Translations under genes and position numbers: made by a program
Notes under the pieces: generated by a model
Told to the model about the DNA's origin: nothing
The model's database searches: none
The model's input: only the letters and a program-made list of their open reading frames with translations
Assembly (NCBI RefSeq): GCF_004217145.1
Contig: NZ_SHKR01000013.1
Coordinates: 310,001 to 374,000, forward strand
Length of the DNA: 64,000 nt
Reading direction: 5' to 3'
From: Kribbella rubisoli
GTDB taxonomy: Bacteria > Actinomycetota > Actinomycetes > Propionibacteriales > Kribbellaceae
In this document: positions 51,849 to 61,548 of the stretch, piece by piece
Position numbering within the stretch: the stretch's first letter is position 1
How the letters are laid out: each line of letters opens with the position of its first letter

Positions 51849-52625
51849 ATGGACATCGGTGCGCGGATCGCCGCGGCTCAGTTGACCGGTTCGGCGCGCT
51901 CGAAGCGGCAGGTGATCGCTGGGCCGCTGGCCGGCATGTTGCACGACGACGACGCCTGGTACCTGTCCGGCGTACTCGCGGCCGACCCCGGGCAACCATT
52001 CGATCCGGACGAGATTCCCTGGGCGATCGAGACGATCCGCCAGGCGTTCGCCGCCGAAGGACGATGGGTGCACGCGGAGTTCGTCGACGAGGCGAACCCC
52101 GGCCTGGCGGAGGCGCTCGCGGCGCAGGGGATGACGATCGTGTCGCACCTCCCGCTGCTCGTGGTCGAGCCTGATGAGCTGATCGTCCCGTCGTTGCCGG
52201 CTGGTACGACGGTGCAGGTGGTGTCGTCTCCGGAGGAGCAGGCCGTGGCGAATGCGGTCGCCGCCGAGGCCTACGAGATGGAGAGCGCCGACTTCGCCTT
52301 CAAGCCTGACGCTGCGGACGGCGGTGCGGTCATCGTTTACGTGGACGACGTACCGGCCGCCACCGCAGCGTGGACGGCAGTCGCCGACGAGGTCTCGGAG
52401 GTTGCCGGCGTAGGCACCATCCACAGCCACCGCCGCCGCGGCCTGGGCGCCATCGCCACCGCCTACGCAACCCAGAACGCCTTCAACCTGGGCGCCGCCA
52501 CACTGGCCTGGCTGACACCCGGCGACGACGGAGCGGACCGCGTGTACCGCCGCCTCGGCTATGCGCCGCGGGCGACCGCCGTACACCTGGGCGACCCTGG
52601 CGGGCACCTGGCCGACCTTCGCTGA
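51849..52625 (+). CDS. GNAT family N-acetyltransferase
   Basis: 258 residues. Acetyl-CoA motif G-V-G-T-I-H-S-H-R-R-R-G-L-G near 185-198, then R-V-Y-R-R-L-G-Y near the C-terminus. The N-terminal half is a second, degenerate GNAT-like unit. Starts 24 nt after the XRE stop. Substrate unknown. Confidence 0.87.
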   Translation: MDIGARIAAAQLTGSARSKRQVIAGPLAGMLHDDDAWYLSGVLAADPGQPFDPDEIPWAIETIRQAFAAEGRWVHAEFVDEANPGLAEALAAQGMTIVSHLPLLVVEPDELIVPSLPAGTTVQVVSSPEEQAVANAVAAEAYEMESADFAFKPDAADGGAVIVYVDDVPAATAAWTAVADEVSEVAGVGTIHSHRRRGLGAIATAYATQNAFNLGAATLAWLTPGDDGADRVYRRLGYAPRATAVHLGDPGGHLADLR

Positions 52626-52741
52626 TTCAGGCCCCGCGTAACGACAGGAGATAGTGCGGTTTCAGCACTCCCGACGGCTGACGTGAGCCTGCGCCCGCGG
52701 CGAATCAGCCCGCCGAACCGCTCGATCAGCCGTAGAAGCTG

Positions 52742-53296
52742 CTACGAGGTCGCGTCGTGAGCTCTACGGCGGTACGTCAGGAGAGCGACGCCGCTGGGGA
52801 ACGACGTACTGCCAGTCAAGGTCAGTCTTTGCGCTGAGCCGTCGGGGAACAGACGTTGGCCGGTCGCGACCACCGAGGGATAGATGAACAGGCGGTACTC
52901 GTCGACCAGGTCGGCCTCGATGAGTTGGTGAGTGAGGTCGATGCTGCCGGTGCAGACGATGTCTTCGCCGGCGGTCTGCTTCAGTTGGCGTACCTCGTCC
53001 AGACCGCGGAGGATCGTGGTCGGCTCCCATCCCGGATCCTGCAGCGTCGAGCTCACGACGTACTTCTGCACCTGATTCAGGTACGCCGAGACGCCGGTCG
53101 GGTCGTCCGTCTGCGCGGGCCAGAAGCCGCGCATTTGCTCGAACGTGACACGACCGGTGAGGAACGCGTCCGCGCCCGCCATCTGCTCGCGCAGCGCTTC
53201 GAGCACCTCCGGGCCGCCGTCGGCGGGTCCGAACCAGTCACCCGCCTCGATGACACCGTCGACGGTGATGTTCTGGGTGACGATCAGGTCGCGCAT
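52742..53296 (-). CDS. Dihydrofolate reductase-like (RibD_C) protein
   Basis: 184 residues with the DHFR/RibD C-terminal fold: N-I-T-V-D-G-V-I near 10-17, L-T-G-R-V-T-F-E near 45-52 and L-F-P-D-G near 158-162. Members bind NADPH; most have unknown substrates. ATG 53296 follows AGGAGGAG. Single gene. Confidence 0.88.
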   Translation of the reverse strand: MRDLIVTQNITVDGVIEAGDWFGPADGGPEVLEALREQMAGADAFLTGRVTFEQMRGFWPAQTDDPTGVSAYLNQVQKYVVSSTLQDPGWEPTTILRGLDEVRQLKQTAGEDIVCTGSIDLTHQLIEADLVDEYRLFIYPSVVATGQRLFPDGSAQRLTLTGSTSFPSGVALLTYRRRAHDATS

Positions 53297-53354
53297 CAGG
53301 CTCCTCCTCGCAGGATTCACCTGGTACGTCGGAGCCGGTCGTCACCCTTCGACA

Positions 53355-55883
53355 TCAGCGGACCGTAAAACCGGCGTTCCGGAACGCTTCGGCGAGCGAT
53401 GTCTCGTCCATCGGGGTCTCGGCCTGCTTACCGCCACGTCCTTGGCCTTGGCTACCTGGCCCGCGGTTTCCGCCGCGACCGCCTTGGCCACCCTGTCCAC
53501 CGCGACCGCCCTGTCCGCCACGACCACCCTGACCACTGCGGCCGTCCTGGCCGCCCGAGCCGCCTGGTCCACGACCTTGATCGCCCGAACCGCTGCGGCC
53601 TTGACCGCCCTGGCCACGGCCTTGTCCACGTCCTTGACCGCCGCCTTGACCGCCGCCCTGGCCACCCGCTTGGCGGGAACCACGGTCGCCCGGACGTCCG
53701 CCACCGGCGCCGGGCTCGTCGTCCAGGCGCAGCGTGAGCGAGATCCGCTGGCGCGGGATGTCGACCTCGAGCACCTTCACCTTGACGATGTCGCCGGGCT
53801 TGACCACCTCGCGCGGGTCCTTGACGAAGTTCTTCGACAGCGCGGACACGTGCGCCAACCCGTCCTGGTGCACGCCGATATCGATGAACGCGCCGAACGC
53901 GGCCACGTTGGTGACCTGACCCTCCAGCGTCATCCCCGGCTTCAGGTCGGCGATCTTGTCGACCCCGTCGGCGAACACCGCGGTCTTGAACGCCGGCCGC
54001 GGGTCACGCCCGGGCTTCTCCAGCTCGGCCAGGATGTCCGTGACGGTCGGGAGGCCGAACATGTCGTCGACGAAATCCGCCGCCTTCAGCCGCTTCAGCT
54101 CGGACGACCCGATCAGCGACTTCACGTCGGACCCGGTCGCGTCGAGGATCCGGCGTACGACGGGGTAGGACTCCGGGTGCACGCTCGACGTGTCGAGCGG
54201 GTCGTCGCCGTCAGGGATCCGCAGGAACCCGGCCGCCTGCTCGAACGCCTTCGGACCGAGGCGTGCGACCTCGCGCAGCGCCGTACGCGACTTGAAGGGG
54301 CCGTTGACGTCGCGGTGCTGGACGATGTTGTCCGCCAGCCCCGGCGTGATGCCGGAGACCCGGGTGAGCAGCGGAGCGGACGCGGTGTTGAGGTCGACGC
54401 CGACCGCGTTCACACAGTCCTCGACGACCGCGTCGAGCGAGCGGGACAGCGAGTTCTCCGGGAGGTCGTGCTGGTACTGGCCGACGCCGATCGACTTCGG
54501 ATCGATCTTCACCAGCTCGGCCAGCGGGTCCTGCAGGCGGCGCGCGATCGAGACCGCGCCGCGCAGCGACACGTCCATCCCGGGCAGCTCCTGGGAGGCG
54601 AACGCGGACGCGGAGTACACCGACGCTCCCGCCTCGCTGACCACGGCCTTGGTGAGCTTGAGCTCCGGGTGCTTGGCGATCAGCTCGGCAGCCAGCTTGT
54701 CCGTCTCACGCGACGCCGTACCGTTGCCGATGGCAATCAGGTCGACGTCGTGGGCGGCGGCGAGCGCGGCCAGGGTGGCGATCGACTTGTCCCATTGGTT
54801 CTGCGGGACGTGCGGATAGATGACGCCGGTGTTGACCACCTTGCCGGTCGCGTCGACGACCGCGACCTTCACGCCGGTGCGGAAGCCCGGGTCGAGGCCC
54901 ATCGTGGCGCGGGTGCCGGCCGGGGCGGCCAGCAACAGGTCGCGGAGGTTGGCCGCGAACACCCGGATCGCCTCGTCCTCGGCGACCTGCCGCAACCGCA
55001 TCCGCAGGTCGATGCCGAGGTGCACGAGGATCTTCGTCCGCCAGGCCCAACGGACGGTCTCGACCAGCCACTTGTCGGCCGGGCGGCCCTGGTTCTCGAC
55101 GCCGACCTTGCGGGCGATCGTCGTCTCGTACTCCGTCGGTCCGTCGACCTCGACGCCCGCGGGCAGCGGCTCGACCGAGACCGTCAGCACGTCCTCCTTC
55201 TCGCCGCGGAACAGCGCGAGGATCCGGTGCGACGGCATCTTCGTGAACGGCTCGTCGAAGTCGAAGTAGTCCGAGAACTTCGCGCCGTCGGTCTCCTTGC
55301 CTTCCCGCACGGCGGAGGCCAGCCGGCCCTGCTCCCACAGGCGCTCGCGCAGCTCACCGATCAGGTCGGCGTCCTCGGCGAACCGCTCGACCAGGATCGC
55401 GCGGGCGCCGTCGAGGGCAGCCTGCGGGTCGGGGACCTCGGCGTTGACGAACACAGCGGCCGCGGCGATCGGCTCGACATCCGGGTCGGCCATCAGACCG
55501 TCGGCGAGCGGCTCGAGACCGTTCTCCCGGGCGATCATCGCCTTGGTCCGGCGCTTCGGCTTGAACGGCAGGTAGATGTCCTCGAGCCGGGACTTGGTGT
55601 CCGCGGCGAGGATCTGCTCCTTCAGCGCGTCGTCGAGCTTGCCCTGGCTCTCGATCGAGTCGAGCACGGTCTGCCGGCGCTCCTCGAGCTCACGCAGATA
55701 CCGCAGGCGCTCCTCGAGGGTGCGCAGCTGCGCGTCGTCGAGCTCTCCGGTGACCTCTTTCCGGTACCGCGCGATGAACGGCACGGTAGATCCCTCGTCG
55801 AGCAACGCCACCGCCGCCCGCACCTGGTTCTCACCCACCTCGAGCTCATCCGCGATCCGCCGCTCGATCGACTGCACCACCAC
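53355..55883 (-). CDS. tex: Tex family RNA-binding transcription accessory protein
   Basis: About 842 residues. The Tex order is seen: N-terminal helical Tex domain (1-190; A-R-Y-R-K-E-V-T-G near 38-46), YqgF/RNase H-like domain (about 320-450; [10 protein letters not shown]), helix-hairpin-helix domain (about 490-560) and S1 domain (about 640-715; [13 protein letters not shown]). A Gly/Arg/Gln-rich tail of about 100 residues precedes a short conserved end. Three GTG codons in a row (55883-55875) are possible starts behind GAGGGG. It binds nucleic acid and affects transcription. Confidence 0.95.
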   Translation of the reverse strand: MVVQSIERRIADELEVGENQVRAAVALLDEGSTVPFIARYRKEVTGELDDAQLRTLEERLRYLRELEERRQTVLDSIESQGKLDDALKEQILAADTKSRLEDIYLPFKPKRRTKAMIARENGLEPLADGLMADPDVEPIAAAAVFVNAEVPDPQAALDGARAILVERFAEDADLIGELRERLWEQGRLASAVREGKETDGAKFSDYFDFDEPFTKMPSHRILALFRGEKEDVLTVSVEPLPAGVEVDGPTEYETTIARKVGVENQGRPADKWLVETVRWAWRTKILVHLGIDLRMRLRQVAEDEAIRVFAANLRDLLLAAPAGTRATMGLDPGFRTGVKVAVVDATGKVVNTGVIYPHVPQNQWDKSIATLAALAAAHDVDLIAIGNGTASRETDKLAAELIAKHPELKLTKAVVSEAGASVYSASAFASQELPGMDVSLRGAVSIARRLQDPLAELVKIDPKSIGVGQYQHDLPENSLSRSLDAVVEDCVNAVGVDLNTASAPLLTRVSGITPGLADNIVQHRDVNGPFKSRTALREVARLGPKAFEQAAGFLRIPDGDDPLDTSSVHPESYPVVRRILDATGSDVKSLIGSSELKRLKAADFVDDMFGLPTVTDILAELEKPGRDPRPAFKTAVFADGVDKIADLKPGMTLEGQVTNVAAFGAFIDIGVHQDGLAHVSALSKNFVKDPREVVKPGDIVKVKVLEVDIPRQRISLTLRLDDEPGAGGGRPGDRGSRQAGGQGGGQGGGQGRGQGRGQGGQGRSGSGDQGRGPGGSGGQDGRSGQGGRGGQGGRGGQGGQGGRGGNRGPGSQGQGRGGKQAETPMDETSLAEAFRNAGFTVR
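53430..53690 (-). repeat. GGQGGR-type coding repeat in the Tex tail
   Basis: The 3' part of tex is built of short repeats encoding G-G-Q-G, G-R-G-Q and G-G-R-G units, with corresponding DNA repeats. RGG-like tails are typical of RNA-binding and phase-separating proteins. Confidence 0.85.
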
Positions 55884-56031
55884 TGTCCGCTTCCCCTCTA
55901 CCGACAAACCCGCCGAACATTCTGCCCCGGCCGGGCTCCATATCCTTCCCCATCCCACCCCCCACCCCGAAACCCGTCCCACCCCACCTGTGGACAAACC
56001 CCATGCGATCATCCCTCCGGGGAGGAACCGC

Positions 56032-56409
56032 ATGGGGCAGTTCGATTCGTTCGTCGAGCGCAGTACGAATCCGCCGCCGATGGCGACGCGGGTGTTCTGC
56101 GTGGTCCTGCCGATCCTGTGGATCGTCAAGGCAGCCAGGAGTCGCCACCTGGAGGACATCCTGATCGCGGCGTGGTTCGTGGTGCTGATGCTGCCGTCGG
56201 GCATCGCACCGAAGGCGTACCCAGCGCGTCTGGCCACACTGGACAGGCGGCCGATCATCAGCTCGGTGTTCATGTTTCTGCTGATGACCACCGGTGCTTT
56301 CGTCCTCCTCGCCCATTTCCTGCCGCGCGCTACAGCCGTACTCATCGGGGTGCCGTTCGGTCTGGTTCTCACCATCACCGGTCAGCTGGTCCGACGGCGT
56401 CGTACATGA
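56032..56409 (+). CDS. Small membrane protein, unknown function
   Basis: 125 residues with about four predicted membrane segments (near 20-37, 43-60, 75-93, 96-115) and an Arg-rich C-terminus. ATG 56032 follows GGGGAGGAA. Divergent from tex. Not recognised. Confidence 0.7.
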   Translation: MGQFDSFVERSTNPPPMATRVFCVVLPILWIVKAARSRHLEDILIAAWFVVLMLPSGIAPKAYPARLATLDRRPIISSVFMFLLMTTGAFVLLAHFLPRATAVLIGVPFGLVLTITGQLVRRRRT

Positions 56410-56410
56410 C

Positions 56411-56446
56411 GAACTCCCCGGGACCGTGGGGGTCGCCGGGGAGTTC
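56411..56446. terminator. Bidirectional terminator
   Basis: GAACTCCCCGG and CCGGGGAGTTC form an 11-bp perfect stem with a 14-nt loop between convergent genes. Confidence 0.85.
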
Positions 56447-56455
56447 GGGTGGGGG

Positions 56456-57931
56456 TCAGGCGGCTTCGCAGAGGACTGGCTCGGGGGTGTCCTCGGTCTG
56501 CGGCTTGGGCTGGCGCATGACGGTGAGGGCGATGGCTACTGCGGCGGCGACGATGGCGGCGGCTACTGCGAAGGAGAAGTGGTAGCCGTCGGTCAGGGCC
56601 TGGAGGGTTGGCTTGGTGCTGGCTGCGGTGCGGGTGGCGGACAGCGTGGCGAGGATGGCCAGGCCCAGGGCGGCGCCTACCTCGCCCATGGTGCCGATCA
56701 GGCCGGACGCCAGACCCGCGTCCTCAGGCTTCACGTCTGACATCGACAGGCCCATCAGAGCCGGGAAGCAGATGCCGCCGCCCAGGCCCAGCAGCACCAG
56801 CACCGGCAGTACGTGGACGAAGTAGTTGCCACCGACCGGAGCCAGGGTGAAGAGCGCCAGTCCGACGACGATCAGGGACAGTCCGGCGATCAGCGGGCGG
56901 CGCGGGCCGAAGCGCATGACCAGCTTCTCGGAGTACTTCACCGACAGCAGCCCCATCACCACAGTGGTCGGCAGGAAGGCCAGTCCGATCTCCAGAGCGT
57001 CGTACCCGAGCACCCGCTGCAGGTACAGCGAGCCCAGGAAGAAGATGCCGAACATCCCGGAGGCCGACAGCGCCTGAATCAGGTTCGCACCGGTCAGCGT
57101 CCTGGAGCGGAAGATCCGCAGCGGCACCAGCGGGTTGGCCGCGGTCGCCTCACGGACGATGAAGCCGGCCAGCAGTACCAGCGTCGCCGCAGCCAGCGCC
57201 AGCGTCCGCGGGGCGGTCCAGCCGAGCTCAGCGGCCGGCTTGACGATGGTGAAGACGCCGACCATCAGCGCCGCGGTGATCAGCACCGCACCCGGTACGT
57301 CAGTGCCCTTGCCGATCCCCAGGCCCTTGTCCTTCTCGATCAGCTTCACCGCGAGTACTGCGGTCAGTACGCCGAGCGGGAGGTTCACGAAGAAGATCCA
57401 GTGCCAGCTGATCGCCTGCGTCAGGACGCCACCGGCCAGCAGACCGATCGAGCCACCGGCGGACGCGACGAACGCGTACACGCCGATCGCCTTGGCCTGC
57501 TCCCGCGGCTCGGGGAACAGCGTCACGATCATGCCGAGGATCACTGCGGAGGTCAGCGCACCGCCGACGCCCTGGATGAACCGGGCGATGACGAGCATCT
57601 CCTGCGTCTGCGCCAGTCCGCACAGCACGGAGGCGGCGGTGAAGACGACCAGTCCGGCGGTGAAGATGTTCCGCCTGCCGAGCAGGTCGCCGAGCCGGCC
57701 GGCCAGTAGGAGCAGACCGCCGAAGGCGATCAGGTAGGCGTTCACTACCCACGCCAGTGATGAGCTGGTGAAGCCGAGGTCGTCCTGGATGGCCGGCAGG
57801 GCCACGTTCACCACGGTCACGTCGAGCACGATCATCAACATGCCCGCGCAGAGGGTGTACAGAGCCAGCCAGCGCGAGCGGCCGCCCTGCGTGGCCGGCG
57901 TAGTCGCCAGGGTGTCGGTCGTCGCGTACAT
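56456..57931 (-). CDS. MFS drug exporter, EmrB/QacA type (14 segments)
   Basis: 491 residues with about fourteen membrane segments. Motif C-like and DHA2 signatures are visible: L-D-V-T-V-V-N-V-A-L-P near 36-46 and G-R-L-G-D-L-L-G-R-R near 78-87. Proton-driven export of hydrophobic compounds is expected. ATG 57931 follows AAGGAG. Confidence 0.93.
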   Translation of the reverse strand: MYATTDTLATTPATQGGRSRWLALYTLCAGMLMIVLDVTVVNVALPAIQDDLGFTSSSLAWVVNAYLIAFGGLLLLAGRLGDLLGRRNIFTAGLVVFTAASVLCGLAQTQEMLVIARFIQGVGGALTSAVILGMIVTLFPEPREQAKAIGVYAFVASAGGSIGLLAGGVLTQAISWHWIFFVNLPLGVLTAVLAVKLIEKDKGLGIGKGTDVPGAVLITAALMVGVFTIVKPAAELGWTAPRTLALAAATLVLLAGFIVREATAANPLVPLRIFRSRTLTGANLIQALSASGMFGIFFLGSLYLQRVLGYDALEIGLAFLPTTVVMGLLSVKYSEKLVMRFGPRRPLIAGLSLIVVGLALFTLAPVGGNYFVHVLPVLVLLGLGGGICFPALMGLSMSDVKPEDAGLASGLIGTMGEVGAALGLAILATLSATRTAASTKPTLQALTDGYHFSFAVAAAIVAAAVAIALTVMRQPKPQTEDTPEPVLCEAA

Positions 57932-57994
57932 CTCGAGGTCTCCTTGCAGTTCGTCGTTTTTGGGCCTTACACCCATACGTCGAACTGGCGGAGC

Positions 57995-58630
57995 TCAGAT
58001 TGACACGTCTTCAGAAGTTTTTTCGCGACGCTGCCGAGCCAGTGCGTACGCCGTGAGCGCCGGGACCAGTCCGGACCCGACGACGAGCAGTGTGGGCACC
58101 TGCGACGCCAGAGCGAACCAGGTGAGCAGTACGACGACCCCGCCGGCCACAGGCAGCGGCCGTCGCAGCAGGAACAGGTTGGCGGACCTGAACACCGTCT
58201 TCATGGTCGCGTCGTTGCCCGCCTGAGGCAGGACAGCCAGTCCGCACAGGTAGAGCCCGAGGATCATCCCGGTGAGGGGAATCAGCACTACTAGTGCGAA
58301 CACCCGCGCCGGTCCGGACGCGTACGCCCAGAACGACAGGCCGAACGCGAGCAGCACGGCACCGGCGTACAGACCGAATCCGGACAGCCAGAAGCGCTTC
58401 ATCGCCCAGCGGAACTCCCCGAAGTACCGCCGCAGCAGCTTCGGCTTGTCCTGGCTGATCGCGTCCGCCAGCACGCGCTGCATCGCGAACGCCGCCGGGA
58501 AGAGCGTGATGATGCCCAGGCTGAGCACCAGGAACACCAGCTGCAGCATGAGCAGGTCTCCGACGACCGAGAGCTTCGCCAGTACCGCGTTGGTGCGGCC
58601 GGCGCCTCCAGCATCAGGGGGAGTAGCCAC
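57995..58630 (-). CDS. DUF624 family membrane protein
   Basis: 211 residues with five or six membrane segments. DUF624 (YesL-like) proteins commonly accompany sugar ABC transporters and glycosidase clusters. GTG 58630 follows GAGGAGG. It is divergent from the DeoR-LacI chimeric regulator, with an operator-like palindrome between them. Confidence 0.82.
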   Translation of the reverse strand: MATPPDAGGAGRTNAVLAKLSVVGDLLMLQLVFLVLSLGIITLFPAAFAMQRVLADAISQDKPKLLRRYFGEFRWAMKRFWLSGFGLYAGAVLLAFGLSFWAYASGPARVFALVVLIPLTGMILGLYLCGLAVLPQAGNDATMKTVFRSANLFLLRRPLPVAGGVVVLLTWFALASQVPTLLVVGSGLVPALTAYALARQRREKTSEDVSI

Positions 58631-58662
58631 CGATCGCCTCCTCGTTCCATCCGGGCGTCCCT

Positions 58663-58676
58663 TGATCGTATGATCA
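58663..58676. promoter_or_regulatory. Operator candidate TGATCGTATGATCA
   Basis: 5-bp inverted arms TGATC/GATCA around GTAT; the right part contains a -10-like TATGAT (58669-58674) for the rightward regulator gene. Further GATCAC/ATCACG direct repeats follow to 58690. Confidence 0.5.
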
Positions 58677-58706
58677 CGAACAATCACGCGAAGATCAGGG
58701 GACCGC

Positions 58707-59774
58707 ATGCTTGCACAGGAGCGCCACGAGCTGATCCTGCGGAGCCTGCGGCGGCACGGCCGGCTCCGAGTGGCCGATCTGGTGGCCGAGCTGGGCGTCT
58801 CCGCGATCACAGTACGCCGGGATCTGGCCGAACTGGACTCCGCCGGCCTGCTCCGCCGCGTGCACGGCGGCGCGATCGGCACCGGGACGGCCGACCAGGG
58901 CGCCCGCGGGAGCCAGTTGACGATCGGCATCATCGTCCCGAGCGCGGCGTCGTACTACTCCGACGTGATCCGCGGCGCCGAGGCGATGGCCGACCGGTAC
59001 GGCGCGCGCCTGGTCCTCGGCGTCTCCGGGTACGACGTGACGATGGAGCGCGACCGGATCGACAAGGTGCTCGGGATCGGGGTCGCCGGCCTGCTGATCA
59101 GCACCGCGCTCGGCGACGGCGACGCGGACCGGCTCGACTCGAGGCTGGACGAGATCGACGTACCCGTGGTGCTGATGGAGCGGGCGTTCGGGTTCCCGCA
59201 CGTGAACCGCGAGTACGACCACGTCCGCACCGACCACGCGTACGGCGCGATGCTGGCGCTCCGGCATTTCGTCGCCCTCGGTCATCGCCGGATCGCGATC
59301 AACCTGCAGGCCACGGTCACGGCGTACTGGCTCCGCAGCGGCATCGAGACCGCCGCCAAAGCGCTCGGCGTCGAGGTCTTCCTCTCACCCGTCGACCTCC
59401 CGATGCGCGGCGACGACCCCGGCGCCATCACCCAACTGGACGCCTTCCTCGCCGAATGCGAGTCCTTCGGCACCCGCGCCGTCCTCGTCCACTCCGACGA
59501 ACACGGCGCCCGCCTGGTCGAACGCGCCATGGAGTTGGGCCTCCGCGTCCCCGAGGACCTAGCCGTCATCGCCTACAACGACGTGACGGCGTCCTTGGCA
59601 GTCGTACCCCTCACCGCAATCTCCCCCGCCCGCCGAGCCCTCGGCGAAACCGCCTGCGACCTCCTCCTCCGCAAACTCCAGTCACCGACCACCCCGACCC
59701 AGCACCTCAGCCTCCTTCCAACCCTCAACATCCGCACTTCGTGCGGCGCCCCCGACGTCCTGGTCGCAGGGTAA
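58707..59774 (+). CDS. Transcriptional regulator with DeoR HTH and LacI-type ligand domain
   Basis: 355 residues. Residues 1-55 are a DeoR-type winged helix (E-L-G-V-S-A-I-T-V-R-R-D-L). From about 70 the protein is a LacI-type periplasmic-binding fold ending in the dimer-forming C-terminal half. Such chimeras are frequent in actinomycete sugar loci. ATG 58707 has AGGGGA upstream. It probably regulates itself and the DUF624 gene. Confidence 0.88.
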   Translation: MLAQERHELILRSLRRHGRLRVADLVAELGVSAITVRRDLAELDSAGLLRRVHGGAIGTGTADQGARGSQLTIGIIVPSAASYYSDVIRGAEAMADRYGARLVLGVSGYDVTMERDRIDKVLGIGVAGLLISTALGDGDADRLDSRLDEIDVPVVLMERAFGFPHVNREYDHVRTDHAYGAMLALRHFVALGHRRIAINLQATVTAYWLRSGIETAAKALGVEVFLSPVDLPMRGDDPGAITQLDAFLAECESFGTRAVLVHSDEHGARLVERAMELGLRVPEDLAVIAYNDVTASLAVVPLTAISPARRALGETACDLLLRKLQSPTTPTQHLSLLPTLNIRTSCGAPDVLVAG

Positions 59775-59812
59775 ATTCAGAGGACTGCACCGGAATCCTG
59801 GGGAGAGTCACG

Positions 59813-60223
59813 ATGGAGTACGCCGAGTTCGAGGTCGAGTACAAGCGGGTATTCGAGGTGATCCTCAACGGCCGCGGAGACCGGGACCTGACTGCAGATA
59901 TCGCGCGGCTGCATGCGCTGGCCGAACAGATCGACGACGAGGACGACCGCGACGACGCTTTGTTGGAGGTAACGGGCATCGAGGACGTCATCTCCCATGG
60001 CCCCGGAGAACCTCCGTCCGAGGTCATCCAGCAGGCCCGTTCGGCGTACGCCGAAGCTGTCCGCGACGACGGCACCGACAACGAACGCTTGGCCCGCGCA
60101 GAGGAAGGGATCCAGGCTCTGATGGACATCGAGAGCGCCACTCCGGAAGAAGAAGGCGCGATCGGTTCCATGGAACACACGCTGCGGATGCTGGCAGACG
60201 CTTTGCGACCCGACGTTCGATGA
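59813..60223 (+). CDS. Acidic protein coupled to a zincin, unknown function
   Basis: 136 residues, strongly acidic (for example D-D-E-D-D-R-D-D near 41-48), predicted helical, with no membrane segment or catalytic motif. ATG 59813 follows GGGGAGAG. The start of the zincin gene overlaps its stop by ATGA, so the two are made together. It could be an inhibitor, chaperone or immunity partner. Not recognised. Confidence 0.65.
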   Translation: MEYAEFEVEYKRVFEVILNGRGDRDLTADIARLHALAEQIDDEDDRDDALLEVTGIEDVISHGPGEPPSEVIQQARSAYAEAVRDDGTDNERLARAEEGIQALMDIESATPEEEGAIGSMEHTLRMLADALRPDVR

Positions 60224-61395
60224 AGGTCACGACCTTCCGGGAGCTGATGCGCGAGCAGGCGAACGCCGCCGTGCGGATCTCGGGGGCGCACCACTCCTCG
60301 TGGAACGGGCGGTACGGGGCGCCGATCGCGGAGACCAGCAAGACGGGCGGTACGGCGAACTGGAACCACACGATCTCGTACAACCCGCGCCATGTGGACG
60401 AGCCGCTCCAGGACATGTTCCGCAACAACCGGGTGCACAACCAGGACAAGGCCGAACTCCGCAGGTATCGCGATGCGCTGCGGGTGGTCCTGCACGAGAA
60501 CGCACATCTGCTGTCGTCGGAGGGCCGGGAGCATTCGCAGGCGGAGGCCGCCTTCAGCCGAGAGCCGGGCGTTCGCCCGCTCGAGGAGGGTGTGACCGAG
60601 CTGTACTCGCACCAGGCGTTGAACGAATACATCGACGAACTGGGGATCGACCAGGTCGCGCCTGGCATCAAGGAAGTCAGGACGCAGAAGGTCTACCCGG
60701 AGTACACGCCCGCGGTGGAGGGCTTCGCCGAGAGGATCGAGCAGAAGTCGGGAGTCCAGCGAGACGAACTGATCGGTCGGCTGGCCGTCGTTCCTGCCGA
60801 TCAGAAGTTCAAGGTGGCCGCGGCGGCGATGTACGACAACAGCCGCCTGCGCGGGATGATCCCGGAAGACCAGCGGGAGCACGCCATCGGGCAGGTTGCG
60901 AAAGCGATGAGCGCCGAGTTCGCTCGAGTGGACAAGCTCCCCCAATCCGCGGACGCTGACGCGCGGCGAGCGGTCGGTATGCAGGCAGTCGTCGAGGGCT
61001 CGAAAGTGATCAGCCGGCTGAAGAAGCAGTGGCAGATGCCGGCGCCGGGTCAGCAGGTGCAGCGTGGCGTCGGTGCCGAGCAAGGGCGGACCGGTCAGCC
61101 AGAGCGCGGCGGCACCCCCCAATCTCAGTCGGCGACTGGGGCGTCGCTGGCGTCCTCGGCGGCCACGGCAGCACCTGCGTCTCCGGCTGCCTCGGCCGCC
61201 GCGGCGTCCTCACCGGCCCCACCGAGCCCACCCGCTCCGGCGTTGCCGCCGGACATTGCGGCGGCGGCTCGGGCTGGGTTGTCTGGGCCTCCGTTGGGGT
61301 CGGCTAGTCGGTTGAGTGCTGATCGGCAGGGGGCGCGTGGTGCGGGGGCGTCTGCGCCGGCGGCTCAGCGGCAGGGGCCGGAGACTCAGCGCTGA
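60220..61395 (+). CDS. Predicted cytosolic zinc metallopeptidase (HExxH) with disordered tail
   Basis: 391 residues. H-E-N-A-H at 92-96 is an HExxH zinc motif and E-E-G-V-T-E at 122-127 could supply the third ligand. The catalytic-type region spans about 1-270; residues 285-391 are an Ala/Pro/Ser-rich disordered tail ending in basic and Gln residues. No signal peptide or membrane segment is visible. It is coupled to an acidic small protein upstream. The family is not recognised. Confidence 0.65.
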   Translation: MKVTTFRELMREQANAAVRISGAHHSSWNGRYGAPIAETSKTGGTANWNHTISYNPRHVDEPLQDMFRNNRVHNQDKAELRRYRDALRVVLHENAHLLSSEGREHSQAEAAFSREPGVRPLEEGVTELYSHQALNEYIDELGIDQVAPGIKEVRTQKVYPEYTPAVEGFAERIEQKSGVQRDELIGRLAVVPADQKFKVAAAAMYDNSRLRGMIPEDQREHAIGQVAKAMSAEFARVDKLPQSADADARRAVGMQAVVEGSKVISRLKKQWQMPAPGQQVQRGVGAEQGRTGQPERGGTPQSQSATGASLASSAATAAPASPAASAAAASSPAPPSPPAPALPPDIAAAARAGLSGPPLGSASRLSADRQGARGAGASAPAAQRQGPETQR

Positions 61396-61461
61396 GCTGG
61401 TGGAACGCTGATCGGTCGGGTTCCGGTTGTGATCGATTGTGATCGTTCGAGCGGCGAGGTA

Positions 61462-61490
61462 TTGACGAGGAAAGCCCTTTCCCATACTTT
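61462..61490 (+). promoter_or_regulatory. Promoter with embedded LacI-type operator for the second sugar importer
   Basis: TTGACG (61462-61467) and TACTTT (61485-61490) are 17 bp apart. The spacer holds GGAAAGCCCTTTCC (61469-61482), a LacI-type operator identical to that at 1946-1959 read on the other strand. A repressor bound here would cover the promoter core. The binding-protein gene starts 58 bp downstream. Confidence 0.72.
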
Positions 61491-61548
61491 CGCTGCACTT
61501 GAGGGGTCGCAGGCCCCCGGCTGAAACAGGCAGCGAAGGAGTTCCCCT

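Noticed and set aside
53145-56585. 1146-codon open frame on the plus strand opposite tex
   Set aside because: It is antisense to the clearly conserved Tex protein; composition is the Arg/His/Asp-rich type produced by high-GC codon bias.
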